Assembly (NCBI RefSeq): GCF_002954775.1
Contig: NZ_PJME01000021.1
Span: 1-64,000, forward strand
Reading direction: 5' to 3'
Origin: Streptomyces geranii
GTDB taxonomy: Bacteria; Actinomycetota; Actinomycetes; Streptomycetales; Streptomycetaceae
DNA: 64,000 nt
Each line of letters starts with the position of its first letter. Within the stretch, counting starts at the first letter, position 1. Under the pieces are notes generated by a model. It saw nothing but the letters and a program-made list of their open reading frames with translations. It made no database searches and had not been told where the DNA came from. The position numbers and the translations under genes are program-made. Positions 1 to 7,667 of the stretch are shown piece by piece.

Positions 1-200
1 AGCGCTTCACACTGAACGCCGTGACCGCGCTGGGCAACAGCCACGACTACCAGCTCGTCGCCGTCAACAGCGGCAAGTGCGTGGACGTCAGCGGCATCTC
101 CACCGCCACCGGCGCCAAGGTCCACCAATGGACCTGTGACACGGGATCCACGCTGACCACCAAGAAGAACCAGATCTGGCGGCTCGCCGGAAAGGACTGA
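1..200 (+). CDS. C-terminal end of a ricin-type beta-trefoil lectin domain protein (partial)
   Basis: The reading frame enters from the left edge (codons in phase from base 3) and stops at 198-200. The visible 65 residues contain one beta-trefoil repeat: a CVDVSG segment, then KVHQWTCD and a closing QIWRL, the QxW signature of RICIN domains. Such domains usually sit at the C-terminus of secreted Streptomyces glycosidases or peptidases and bind polysaccharide. The catalytic part lies outside the window, so the enzyme class cannot be told. Confidence 0.85.
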   Translation, partial: RFTLNAVTALGNSHDYQLVAVNSGKCVDVSGISTATGAKVHQWTCDTGSTLTTKKNQIWRLAGKD

Positions 201-282
201 ACCACCGACACGAACATCACCTGAACGGGTGTGTACGGACTATGGCCGTGCACACCCGTTCAGAACTCACTGGGCGGATGGC

Positions 283-663
283 TCAGCACCAGTCGGTGTA
301 GAGACCGAAGTGGGTGATCTTGTCGTTGTAGTCGTTGCCCACGAACTTGAACGTGTAGCCGGGGGGCAGGCAGCGGTGCGCACCCGAGGCGTTCCAGATG
401 TGGCCGTAGTACGGCGTGTTGTTGATGACCGACGAAGCGGTCCGTGAGACGTCGAACGATCTGACGTCCAGCTTCGTCGACAGCGGGACCCCGTTGTCCC
501 ACCAGAACGTCTTCTGCCCCTCGAAGTTCGAGTCGGCGAAGAAGCAGAACTGAGCCTGCTTGCAGTCGGACGCCTTGGCCTGGGCGGCGGGCGCGCCGAA
601 CCCAAGAACTGTCATGCACATGCCGAATGCGACAACGAGGGGGTACGCGAGCTTCTTCTTCAT
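283..663 (-). CDS. secreted peptidase inhibitor family I36-like protein
   Basis: 126 residues. An N-terminal Sec signal peptide (MKKK then a hydrophobic stretch ending APAAQA) precedes a small Cys-rich domain with the FCFFADSNFEGQ segment typical of family I36 (SMI-type, beta/gamma-crystallin-like fold). Aromatic residues and paired cysteines fit a small extracellular inhibitor. The ATG at 663 is chosen because the longer frame to 723 would put 20 charged residues before the signal peptide. It is the last of four small secreted-protein genes in the same direction, 56 bp after the previous one, so probably co-transcribed. The protease target is unknown. Confidence 0.8.
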   Translation of the reverse strand: MKKKLAYPLVVAFGMCMTVLGFGAPAAQAKASDCKQAQFCFFADSNFEGQKTFWWDNGVPLSTKLDVRSFDVSRTASSVINNTPYYGHIWNASGAHRCLPPGYTFKFVGNDYNDKITHFGLYTDWC

Positions 664-719
664 TGAGGTGCTCTCTGGGTCGGGGCGGATTCCTTGCGGA
701 CCTTCGGACGCAGGTCCCG

Positions 720-1262
720 TCACGCGGGACCGATGTCGCGGGGATTCCAGACCATGTCGTCCGTGGTGGCCACGTCACCCGTGACGCGGCGGGTGCTGTA
801 GCTGCAGTTGCTGTTGCGGGTGGTCACCTCGCTCTCCACACGCCAGGTGCGGATGGAGCCCGTGACCGCGACCACTCGCCTGGCGGGCACCGAGATCCGG
901 GCCTGCTGAACACCGCTGATGGTGTGCTCCTCGACAACCGACCTGGAGACGCCGGCCGTGAACGCGCCCTCGAAGAGCTTCCACTCGGTACGGAACTCCT
1001 TGCTCGTGGTGCGCTTGTCAATGATCGACCGTTCGATGACCAGCATCTGTGTCTCACTGGTTCCGTTGCGCAGCTCGCCGCTGGCGACGGGGTTGAGGAT
1101 CTCGCGCTTGCTGATCACCGAGACCCGCTTGAAGCTGCTGCAGTCGGCCGTCGTGGCCGCCTGGGCGGGCACCGCCAGTCCTGTCAGGGCGACGCCGGTG
1201 AGAACACCGCCCGTCAGGACCACACGGAGGGCTTTGGGGACGTGGGGGGTCATGGCCTTCAT
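720..1262 (-). CDS. secreted protein of unknown function
   Basis: 180 residues with a Sec signal peptide ending near PAQAA and a mature domain of about 145 residues rich in Ser, Thr, Val and Arg, probably all beta. Only two cysteines are visible in the mature part, near each end (ADCSSF and NSNCSY), so one disulfide could close the domain. AGGAG lies 6 bases before the ATG at 1262, supporting this start. It sits between I36-like inhibitor genes on the same strand, with 56-71 bp gaps, which suggests a shared transcript and extracellular role. I do not recognise the family. Confidence 0.75.
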   Translation of the reverse strand: MKAMTPHVPKALRVVLTGGVLTGVALTGLAVPAQAATTADCSSFKRVSVISKREILNPVASGELRNGTSETQMLVIERSIIDKRTTSKEFRTEWKLFEGAFTAGVSRSVVEEHTISGVQQARISVPARRVVAVTGSIRTWRVESEVTTRNSNCSYSTRRVTGDVATTDDMVWNPRDIGPA

Positions 1263-1333
1263 TCATGTCTCCTGAGGAGTCGAAGGATGTGCATACGGGA
1301 GTGCGCTCCAGAGCGCTGTGACACGTCGCGGCG

Positions 1334-1744
1334 TCAGCAGGCCGGGAAGCCGCCGTTCCAGCTGGTCACGATGATTTCGCCGATGTTGTCGTTCACCGGG
1401 GCGCGCAGATCGGCCTCGCGGCCGATGCCGACGTAGCAGGCCTGGCCGCCGCCGTACGGCTTGACGTGAATGAAGCGCCCCGTGAAGTTGGTGATGCTCG
1501 AACCAGTCGTACGCGTGCGGTAGTTGATGCGGTAGGTGCCGTCCTCAGCAGCGGTCCACACGGCCTGCCCACCGTGGCCCGGGTGCTCGAAGACACAGAC
1601 CAGACGCAGGCCTTTGCAGTCGTCGTAGGGGGCGGCGGAAGCAGGGGCCGCGGCGAGCCCGACCAGACCGGCCACGGCTATGAAGCCCGCGAGCGCAGTG
1701 CGCACCCGCAGTCTCCGCGAACCGCTTCGCGAGATGTGTCCCAT
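1334..1744 (-). CDS. secreted peptidase inhibitor family I36-like protein
   Basis: About 136 residues. A twin-Arg-rich basic N-terminus and hydrophobic stretch end in PASAAP, followed by a domain with CKGLRLVCVFEHPGHGG, an aromatic/Gly-rich core and a C-terminal Cys, matching the other two I36-like proteins here. Two ATGs are possible, at 1750 and 1744. GAGG is only 3 bases from the first but 9 from the second, so 1744 is preferred. The gene begins a few bases after the stop of the upstream inhibitor gene, so the two are probably translationally coupled. Confidence 0.8.
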   Translation of the reverse strand: MGHISRSGSRRLRVRTALAGFIAVAGLVGLAAAPASAAPYDDCKGLRLVCVFEHPGHGGQAVWTAAEDGTYRINYRTRTTGSSITNFTGRFIHVKPYGGGQACYVGIGREADLRAPVNDNIGEIIVTSWNGGFPAC

Positions 1745-1755
1745 GGTCATCGGCC

Positions 1756-2148
1756 TCAGAAGGTGTAGTCGCAGGTGGAACTGGCGGGCGGATCGATCTC
1801 GATGACACTCAGCTTGTCGTCGAAGCCGTCCGGCAGGTCACGGACCGCCTTGCCCCGGCTGATGCAGTAACCCAGGAACTGGTTGGACCCGACGATCCGG
1901 ATCTTGTACGCGGTTCGGTTGATGACCGAGGTGGTTCCCCGGATCGAACCGGTGAAGCTGTAGTAGCCGGGGCGGCTCTCGGTCCACACCGGCTTTCCTC
2001 CGTAGTTGACGTCCTTGAAGGCGCAGACGACGCCGAAGTCGGGGCAGTCGGACACTGCCGCGGCGGACGGCGTCGCCGTACCCGCGATCAGGGCGGCCGC
2101 GGCGATGACGGTTCCGGCGGCCGCGGTCAGGGCTCTAGTGGGTCTCAC
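1756..2148 (-). CDS. secreted peptidase inhibitor family I36-like protein
   Basis: 130 residues, starting at a GTG with AAAGGAG 8 bases upstream. A Sec signal peptide ends around PSAAA; the mature domain has CPDFGVVCAFKDVNYGG, a later GYC and a C-terminal CDY, giving four cysteines as in related small I36 inhibitors. It is the first gene of the four-gene small secreted-protein set and lies just downstream of an OmpR-type regulator on the same strand. That regulator may control it. A 7-bp inverted repeat in the gap is a candidate operator or terminator. Confidence 0.82.
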   Translation of the reverse strand: MRPTRALTAAAGTVIAAAALIAGTATPSAAAVSDCPDFGVVCAFKDVNYGGKPVWTESRPGYYSFTGSIRGTTSVINRTAYKIRIVGSNQFLGYCISRGKAVRDLPDGFDDKLSVIEIDPPASSTCDYTF

Positions 2149-2209
2149 AGAGCTGGCTCCTTTCGATGCCTGGTTGACGTGAGTACTCCAACACGCTGCG
2201 AGGCGAGAA

Positions 2210-2230
2210 CCCTTAAAGGAGGATTAAGGG
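2210..2230. promoter_or_regulatory. inverted repeat CCCTTAA-N7-TTAAGGG before the inhibitor genes
   Basis: Perfect 7-bp arms separated by AGGAGGA, in the gap between the stop of the OmpR-type regulator and the start of the first inhibitor gene. It is AT-richer than its surroundings. It may be an operator for the neighbouring regulator or a weak hairpin ending its transcript. Confidence 0.4.
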
Positions 2231-2270
2231 ATATCTGACGAGCCATCGGGAAGGACGCGGAACCAGCCGG

Positions 2271-3002
2271 TCAGGACTGCTCGTCACAGGCCAGCCGGTA
2301 GCCGATGCCTCGCACGGTGACGATGAGCGTGCGGGACGAGTCCGTGAGCTTGCGGCGCAGGTTGCAGATGTACGCCTCGACGATGTTCGATTCGCCATTG
2401 AAATCGTGGTGCCAGACACAGTCCAGGATCTCCCCCTTCGACACCACCTGACCTGCGCGTTCCATCAGTACGTGGAGGATGTCGAACTCCGTCGCGGTGA
2501 GCTGGACATCCTGACCGTGGAGCAGGACTCGCCGGTGGTCCGCCAGAACCTGGAACCCTGGTGGGAGAGGTCTTCGTCCGGGTGCACGAGACACCTCTGG
2601 CGACTGCCTGGCCAGCATCACCTCGATACGGAGGGCCAGCTCGCCGGGCGAACAGCCCTCGTGCGCGTGGTCGTCGCCGAGGCTGAGATCCGCGGCCCGG
2701 CACGGGCCGTCGACCAGAAAGAGGATGCCGGGCCGGAGTGGCTCACTCCGTAGACCCTGCGCCAGCGTGACAGCGCTGGACGTGCTCCTGGACGACTCGA
2801 CCGCCAGGAGCACCACATCCGGCGTGCAATCGTGAATCTGCCGCAGCAGGTAGGCATCGTCTCCGGAACGGAGTGCCGCGACCCGCAGGCCCTGAGATCG
2901 AAGCTGCCGGCACAAAAGCGTCTCCTGAGAGCGCTTGTGGTGAGCTACGAAGACCAGTGCTGGCTTGTGGCCGCTGGACGTCGAAGCGGGGGTTGTACCC
3001 AT
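2271..3002 (-). CDS. OmpR-type winged-helix regulator with a degenerate receiver domain
   Basis: 243 residues. The C-terminal 100 residues form a typical OmpR/PhoB winged helix (LTATEFDILHVLMERAGQVVSK, then SNIVEAYICNLRRKL and VRGIGYRL). The N-terminal part has receiver-like spacing, but the acidic pocket is absent: FVAHHKR replaces the usual VDDD-type start, and the phosphoacceptor position in PDVVLLAVESS is Ala rather than Asp. It therefore probably does not respond to phosphorylation in the usual way. No kinase gene is adjacent. The start at 3002 is weakly supported by GGTGA; an upstream frame to 3095 is possible. It likely controls the inhibitor genes downstream. Confidence 0.8.
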   Translation of the reverse strand: MGTTPASTSSGHKPALVFVAHHKRSQETLLCRQLRSQGLRVAALRSGDDAYLLRQIHDCTPDVVLLAVESSRSTSSAVTLAQGLRSEPLRPGILFLVDGPCRAADLSLGDDHAHEGCSPGELALRIEVMLARQSPEVSRAPGRRPLPPGFQVLADHRRVLLHGQDVQLTATEFDILHVLMERAGQVVSKGEILDCVWHHDFNGESNIVEAYICNLRRKLTDSSRTLIVTVRGIGYRLACDEQS

Positions 3003-3748
3003 CTGGTTCACCGGTTCATGTCGAGATGGCCCCGGCGAGACGCCGACAAGGAGAAGGACCGCTCGCGTGGGGGGGCGGGACATTGGGGGACTCAATCGAT
3101 CGGATCAGCACCACAATGGCGCTCACCGCGCCCAGCGAAGCCGTAACGCTTCAAAGGCGCTTCACAGGATTATCAGACGGGGATCAAAAAAATCTACAGC
3201 GAGAATCCGTGAGATCGCCGACCCTGCCGTCTGCCGCTGAGCCGACTTGAGTAAAGACTTCACAAGAGTTCCTCTGGTCGGGGTACTTCACCAGGGCTTG
3301 AGGTATCGGACCAGGGACCGGGCGCGGACCCGGTCGACGGAAATTCGCGTGTCGGACACGTACCCGTACGGCTGGCCGCCGGGCGACGTCGCCCGGCGGG
3401 CGCAGGGTATTGCCTCGTGCTTTTCGCGAGACTCAAGATGAGTTCGGACGCCCAGAGCTTCGGGTGCCCACTGGACGATATCGAGAGGGAGCGATGGCAG
3501 CCCTACCCTCGATGCGGATCCTCTTCTTCATGGGAAGCGGTACAACTCCCCTCAAGCACATGGCCTTGGCCGAACACCGCACTGGTACCGCAGTACCACT
3601 TCCGCACCCAACAAAGTCCCCCTTGGCCCCAGGGAGCCCGCCCGATCCGCGCCTAGCTTGGTGCCACGGCCGAGCAGTGGCCGTGACGCGAAGGCGGACC
3701 GCCCGTCGATTCGCGCGGACAGATCGGCGCCCTGGAGGACCGGCACCC
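3003..3748. other. 746-bp intergenic region
   Basis: Frames here have no convincing start, domain or codon pattern. The 3130-3210 part is relatively AT-rich (run of A at 3186-3192) and probably holds the promoter for the regulator read leftward. A 24-bp palindrome lies at 3376-3399. The rightward promoter for the ABC/two-component operon must be in the right half, but I cannot pin it down. Confidence 0.5.
3376..3399. promoter_or_regulatory. perfect 24-bp GC-rich palindrome
   Basis: The half-site CCGCCGGGCGAC is followed directly by its exact complement. There is no T-run after it, so it is a poor intrinsic terminator in the classical sense. It lies 350 bp before the ABC exporter operon and could be a hairpin or an operator. 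Confidence 0.4.
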
Positions 3749-4675
3749 GTGATCGAAGTACAGCAACTCACCAAGCGCTACGGCGACAAGACAGCCGTCG
3801 ACAACCTGACCTTCACCGTCCGTCCGGGCCGCGTGACCGGCTTCCTCGGACCCAACGGAGCCGGCAAGTCCACGACCATGCGCATGATCATCGGCCTGGA
3901 CCGGCCCACCAGCGGAACAGTGACCGTGAACAGCAAGCGGTACGCCCAACACCGCGCGCCCCTGCAGGAGATCGGCTCACTGCTGGAGGCGCGCTCGGTC
4001 CACCCCGGCCGGACCGCCCTCGCCCACCTGATGGCCCTCGCCCACACCCACGGCATCCCGCGCCACCGCGTCGACGAGGTCATCGAACTGGCCGGCCTCA
4101 CGAGCGTGGCCCACAAACGGGCCGGTGCCTTCTCCCTGGGCATGGGCCAGCGGCTCGGCATCGCCGCCGCGCTGCTCGGCGACCCGGAGATCATCATGCT
4201 CGACGAGCCGGTCAACGGGCTTGACCCGGAAGGGGTGTTGTGGGTGCGCAACCTGCTGTCCGGGCTCGCCGCGGAAGGCCGTACGGTCATGCTGTCCTCG
4301 CATCTGATGAGCGAGACCGCGCTGATCGCCGACCAGCTTGTCGTCATCGGCCGGGGCCGACTGCTCGCCGACACCACGGTCGAGGAGTTCATCCAGCGAG
4401 CCGGGGGACGGGGTGTGAAGGTCGCCACCACCGAGCCGGAGCGGTTGCGGGCCGCACTGTCCGGGCCGGAAGTCACCATCACGTCCACCGACGCGCAGGA
4501 GCTTGTGGTCGACGGCATGGACTCCCGCCGGATCGGCGTGACGGCCGCGCAGCATGGCATCCCCCTCTACGAACTCACCCCGCAGACCGTCTCCTTGGAG
4601 GAGGCGTTCATGGAACTGACCAGCGACGTGGTGGAGTACCAAAGCTCCACCGCCACCACCCTGAAGGCAGCCTGA
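3749..4675 (+). CDS. ABC transporter ATP-binding protein (ABC-2 type exporter)
   Basis: 308 residues. Walker A GPNGAGKST near residue 39, a signature region read as SLGMGQRLGIAAAL (a common variant of LSGGQ in this family), Walker B IIMLDEPVNGLDPEG and a switch His in LSSHLMSE. The C-terminal 90 residues are the usual DrrA/CcmA-type extension. The GTG at 3749 is used because GGAGG lies 10 bases upstream and homology begins with IEVQQLTKRYG; the open frame back to 3410 looks non-coding. Its stop overlaps the permease start by one base (TGATG). With the permease it probably exports a lipid, peptide or antibiotic. Confidence 0.9.
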   Translation: MIEVQQLTKRYGDKTAVDNLTFTVRPGRVTGFLGPNGAGKSTTMRMIIGLDRPTSGTVTVNSKRYAQHRAPLQEIGSLLEARSVHPGRTALAHLMALAHTHGIPRHRVDEVIELAGLTSVAHKRAGAFSLGMGQRLGIAAALLGDPEIIMLDEPVNGLDPEGVLWVRNLLSGLAAEGRTVMLSSHLMSETALIADQLVVIGRGRLLADTTVEEFIQRAGGRGVKVATTEPERLRAALSGPEVTITSTDAQELVVDGMDSRRIGVTAAQHGIPLYELTPQTVSLEEAFMELTSDVVEYQSSTATTLKAA

Positions 4676-5496
4676 TGACCACCACGACCATCACCTCCCG
4701 CCAGGGCGATCGGGCCCCGTACAGGGTCACCGTGTGGCGGGTGCTGCGCTCGGAGTGGAGCAAGTTCTGGTCCGTACGCTCGAGTTGGGTCACCCTCGGC
4801 CTGTCCGTGGTCGTCCTGGTCGCGATCGGGACCATCGCGTCGGCGGCCTACAGCCCCGGCACCGCCGACACCGGCGGACCACCCCTCGGCGACAGCCCGG
4901 TCGCCCTCGCGCTGACCGGCATGACCTTCGCCGCCCTCGCCGTCGGAGTGCTCGGCGTCCTGGTCTCGGCCGGTGAGTACAGTACGGGCATGATCCGCTC
5001 CACGCTGGCGGCCGTACCGAAACGGCTTCCGGTGCTGTGGTCGAAGGGCCTCGTCCTCGGCGTCGTCACGGCCGGCGTGACCGCGGCGGGTGCCCTGGCC
5101 GCCTTCCAACTCGGCGGCCTCACCCTCAAGGACACTGACATCACGCTCGCCCTCGGGGACGACGGGGTGCTGCGCGCCCTCACCGGTGCCGGTCTCTACC
5201 TGGGGCTGATCGGCGTGTGGGGCGTGGCCCTGGGCGCGCTGCTTCGGTCCACCCCGTCCGGCATCGCCGTGCTGGTGTCCGTGCTGCTCATCGTGCCGGG
5301 CCTGACCTCGCTGCTGCCGGACTCGGTGGGCGACGCCGTCACCCCGTACCTGCCCAGCAAGGCCGGCGAGTCGCTGACGGCCCTGCACGGCTCGGCGGAT
5401 CTGCTCGCCCCCGGTGCCGCTCTGGCCGCGCTCGCCGGATGGGCGGTGCTGACGCTGACCATGGCCGGCGTCCGGCTGACCCGGACCGACGCCTGA
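4675..5496 (+). CDS. ABC transporter permease (ABC-2 type)
   Basis: 273 residues with about six membrane segments: one near 40-60, then clusters around 80-100, 125-150, 170-195, 200-220 and a last one near 250. The N-terminal RVLRSEWSKFWSVRSSWVTL is typical of Streptomyces ABC-2 permeases that pair with bldKB-like or DrrA-like ATPases. Translation is coupled to the ATPase gene by a TGATG overlap. The two-component pair follows 20 bp after its stop, an arrangement seen where a sensor controls its own drug or lantibiotic exporter. Substrate unknown. Confidence 0.88.
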   Translation: MTTTTITSRQGDRAPYRVTVWRVLRSEWSKFWSVRSSWVTLGLSVVVLVAIGTIASAAYSPGTADTGGPPLGDSPVALALTGMTFAALAVGVLGVLVSAGEYSTGMIRSTLAAVPKRLPVLWSKGLVLGVVTAGVTAAGALAAFQLGGLTLKDTDITLALGDDGVLRALTGAGLYLGLIGVWGVALGALLRSTPSGIAVLVSVLLIVPGLTSLLPDSVGDAVTPYLPSKAGESLTALHGSADLLAPGAALAALAGWAVLTLTMAGVRLTRTDA

Positions 5497-5516
5497 CCCG
5501 AGTGGACGGTACGCAG

Positions 5517-6914
5517 ATGACGAGCAGCACGCCGAGGACTCCGGGTCCGGCCGACCACTCCCCGGCCGGACCCGGGCAGCCCCCGCCCGCGGGCCTTGAG
5601 TCGGCCTGGCGGCTCCCCGTGGTGGGCCGCATGCTGCGGGCGCAGGCCCGGGTGCGCCGGATAGACCGGCGGCACCGATGGCTGTTCGACTCGCTGGTCC
5701 TGCCGGTCATCGTCGCCGTGACGCTGCTGGACGTGCTGTTCGGTGACGACAGCGGTCCGTTCGAGACCTCGGCGGCGCATGCGGCGCTGCCGGTCGGGCT
5801 GCTGGTGGTCGTCACCGCCGTCATGGTCGTACCGCTGTGGTGGCGGCGCCGGAAACCGGCCGTCGTGTTCGGTGTCGTCGCCGCGTTCGCCGTAGTGCCG
5901 TGGGCGCTGGATCTATGGCTGCTGGCCGCCGCCTGTCTGCTCGCCGCCCTGCACAACCTGGCGCTGCACGGGCCGCTGCGGATGCTGGGCCGGGCGACGG
6001 CGGTGGCGCTCGTCGAGATGTGCCTGGCGGTCTGGTTCCTGCTCCCCACCCAGCAGCCCTGGCTGGGGCTGCTGCTCCTGGTCAGCCAGGTGATCGCCGC
6101 GGTCGCCCTGGGGCTGGCGCTGCGTATCCAGCGGGTGTACCTGGCGGCGCTCAAGGAGCGGTCGGCCCGGCTGGAGATCGAGCGGGACCAACGCATGCAG
6201 ATCACCGCGGCTGCCGAACGCTCCCGGGTGGCCCGGGAGATGCACGACATCGTCGGCCACAACCTCTCCGTCATCGTCGGCCTGGCCGACGGCGCCGCCT
6301 CGCTCAGCGCGCACCAAGACGACGACACCTCCGAGGCACTGCGCATGATCGGCGACACGGGCCGGCAGGCGATGGACGAACTCCGCCGAGTCCTGGGGGT
6401 GTTGGGTTCACGGCGGCAGGAAGAGCCGCCGCTCGGCCCGCAGCCCGGCCTCGGCGACCTGCATACGCTGCTGTCTCGGGTACGTGCCGCCGGAGTGGCC
6501 GTCTCCTACCGCACGGAGGGAGACCTCGCCCCGCTGGGAAGCGGAGTGCAACTGACCGTCTACCGCATCGTGCAGGAAGCGCTGACCAACACCCTCAAGC
6601 ACGCCGGCCCGGGTACGAAGGCCGAGACGACCGTGGCCGCCGGCCCGGCCGGCATCCGCGTCCGGATCGCCGACACGGGCCCGCCCACGGGGGCGCCGTC
6701 GGCGCGCCCCGGCGGCGACGGGTCCGGGCACGGTCTGGTGGGCATCCACCAGCGGTCCGCGATGTACGGCGGTACGGTCACCGCGGGCCCTCGCACCGAC
6801 CGGCCCGGCTGGCTCCTGGACGTCACGCTGGACGTACCGGAGTCCGAGGCTCCCGGCGAGTCCGCTGCTCTTGCCCCTGCTCCGGCCTCGGCCTCGGGAG
6901 GCCAGCCCTCATGA
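5517..6914 (+). CDS. sensor histidine kinase, NarL/DesK type
   Basis: 465 residues. About four to six membrane segments occupy residues 60-205, then a HisKA_3 dimerisation helix with REMHDIVGHNLS (phospho-His at about 243), then a HATPase domain with the QEALTNTLKHA N-box and a GHGLVGIHQR G-box. No large extracellular domain is visible, so the signal is probably sensed in the membrane. GTG at 5502 is an alternative start. The stop overlaps the regulator start (ATGA), so the pair is coupled. It lies directly after the exporter genes and probably senses the exported compound or membrane stress. Confidence 0.9.
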   Translation: MTSSTPRTPGPADHSPAGPGQPPPAGLESAWRLPVVGRMLRAQARVRRIDRRHRWLFDSLVLPVIVAVTLLDVLFGDDSGPFETSAAHAALPVGLLVVVTAVMVVPLWWRRRKPAVVFGVVAAFAVVPWALDLWLLAAACLLAALHNLALHGPLRMLGRATAVALVEMCLAVWFLLPTQQPWLGLLLLVSQVIAAVALGLALRIQRVYLAALKERSARLEIERDQRMQITAAAERSRVAREMHDIVGHNLSVIVGLADGAASLSAHQDDDTSEALRMIGDTGRQAMDELRRVLGVLGSRRQEEPPLGPQPGLGDLHTLLSRVRAAGVAVSYRTEGDLAPLGSGVQLTVYRIVQEALTNTLKHAGPGTKAETTVAAGPAGIRVRIADTGPPTGAPSARPGGDGSGHGLVGIHQRSAMYGGTVTAGPRTDRPGWLLDVTLDVPESEAPGESAALAPAPASASGGQPS

Positions 6915-7573
6915 CCACCGTCCTGATCGTCGACGACCAGCCCATGCAGCGCTTCGGCTTCCGGATGCTGCTCAGGAGCGCCCCCGGCATGGAGTGCGTC
7001 GGCGAGGCCGGACATGGCGCGGAAGCGGTCCGCATGGCCGCCGAACTACGCCCGGACGTCGCCCTGATGGACATCCGCATGCCCGGCATGGACGGCATAG
7101 AGGCCACCCGCCGCATCGTCGCCGCCGGCGGCCGCACCCGCGTCCTGATCCTCACCACCTTCGACCTCGACGAGTACGCGCACGCCGGCCTGCGGGCCGG
7201 AGCCAGCGGCTTCCTCCTCAAGGACGCCCGCCCTGAGGAACTCATCGCCGGCATCAACGCGGTGGCCACCGGGGACGCGGTGGTGGCCCCCCGCCTCACC
7301 CGGCGCCTCCTGGACGCCCACGCCCACCGGCTCTTCTCCCCCGGAACAGCGGCCGACCCTCGCCTGAGCGCGCTCAGCGAACGCGAGCACGAGGTGCTGC
7401 TCGCCATCGCCCGGGGCTGGACCAACACCGAGATCGCCGACCGGCTCGTGCTGACGGAATCGACGGTGAAGAAGCACGTCGGCCGGGTTCTCGCCAAACT
7501 CGGTGCCCGCGACCGCGTCCAGGCCGTGATCCTGGCATACGACGCCGGCCTGGTCCAGCCGCGGATCGACTGA
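6911..7573 (+). CDS. response regulator, NarL/LuxR type
   Basis: 220 residues. The receiver has the acidic pair DD at 8-9, phosphoacceptor Asp54 in LMDIRMPG, and Lys104 in FLLKDA. A LuxR-type helix-turn-helix follows at about 155-215 (LSEREHEVLLAIARGWTNTEIA and STVKKHVGRVL). All phosphorylation residues are intact. It overlaps the kinase gene by four bases and is the natural partner of that kinase, predicted to regulate the ABC exporter upstream. Confidence 0.93.
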   Translation: MTTVLIVDDQPMQRFGFRMLLRSAPGMECVGEAGHGAEAVRMAAELRPDVALMDIRMPGMDGIEATRRIVAAGGRTRVLILTTFDLDEYAHAGLRAGASGFLLKDARPEELIAGINAVATGDAVVAPRLTRRLLDAHAHRLFSPGTAADPRLSALSEREHEVLLAIARGWTNTEIADRLVLTESTVKKHVGRVLAKLGARDRVQAVILAYDAGLVQPRID

Positions 7574-7667
7574 ACTCACCCCCGCACCAACCCCGTTCGC
7601 CGTCACTTCCCGCCGGGCCGTGGCGGAGCCATGCCCCTATTCACCCACCGACCCGCAAGGACCTCAC

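Noticed and set aside
3410..3748. N-terminal extension of the ABC ATPase to 421 residues
   Set aside because: Homology starts at the GTG at 3749, which has GGAGG upstream. The extension has no membrane segment or domain.
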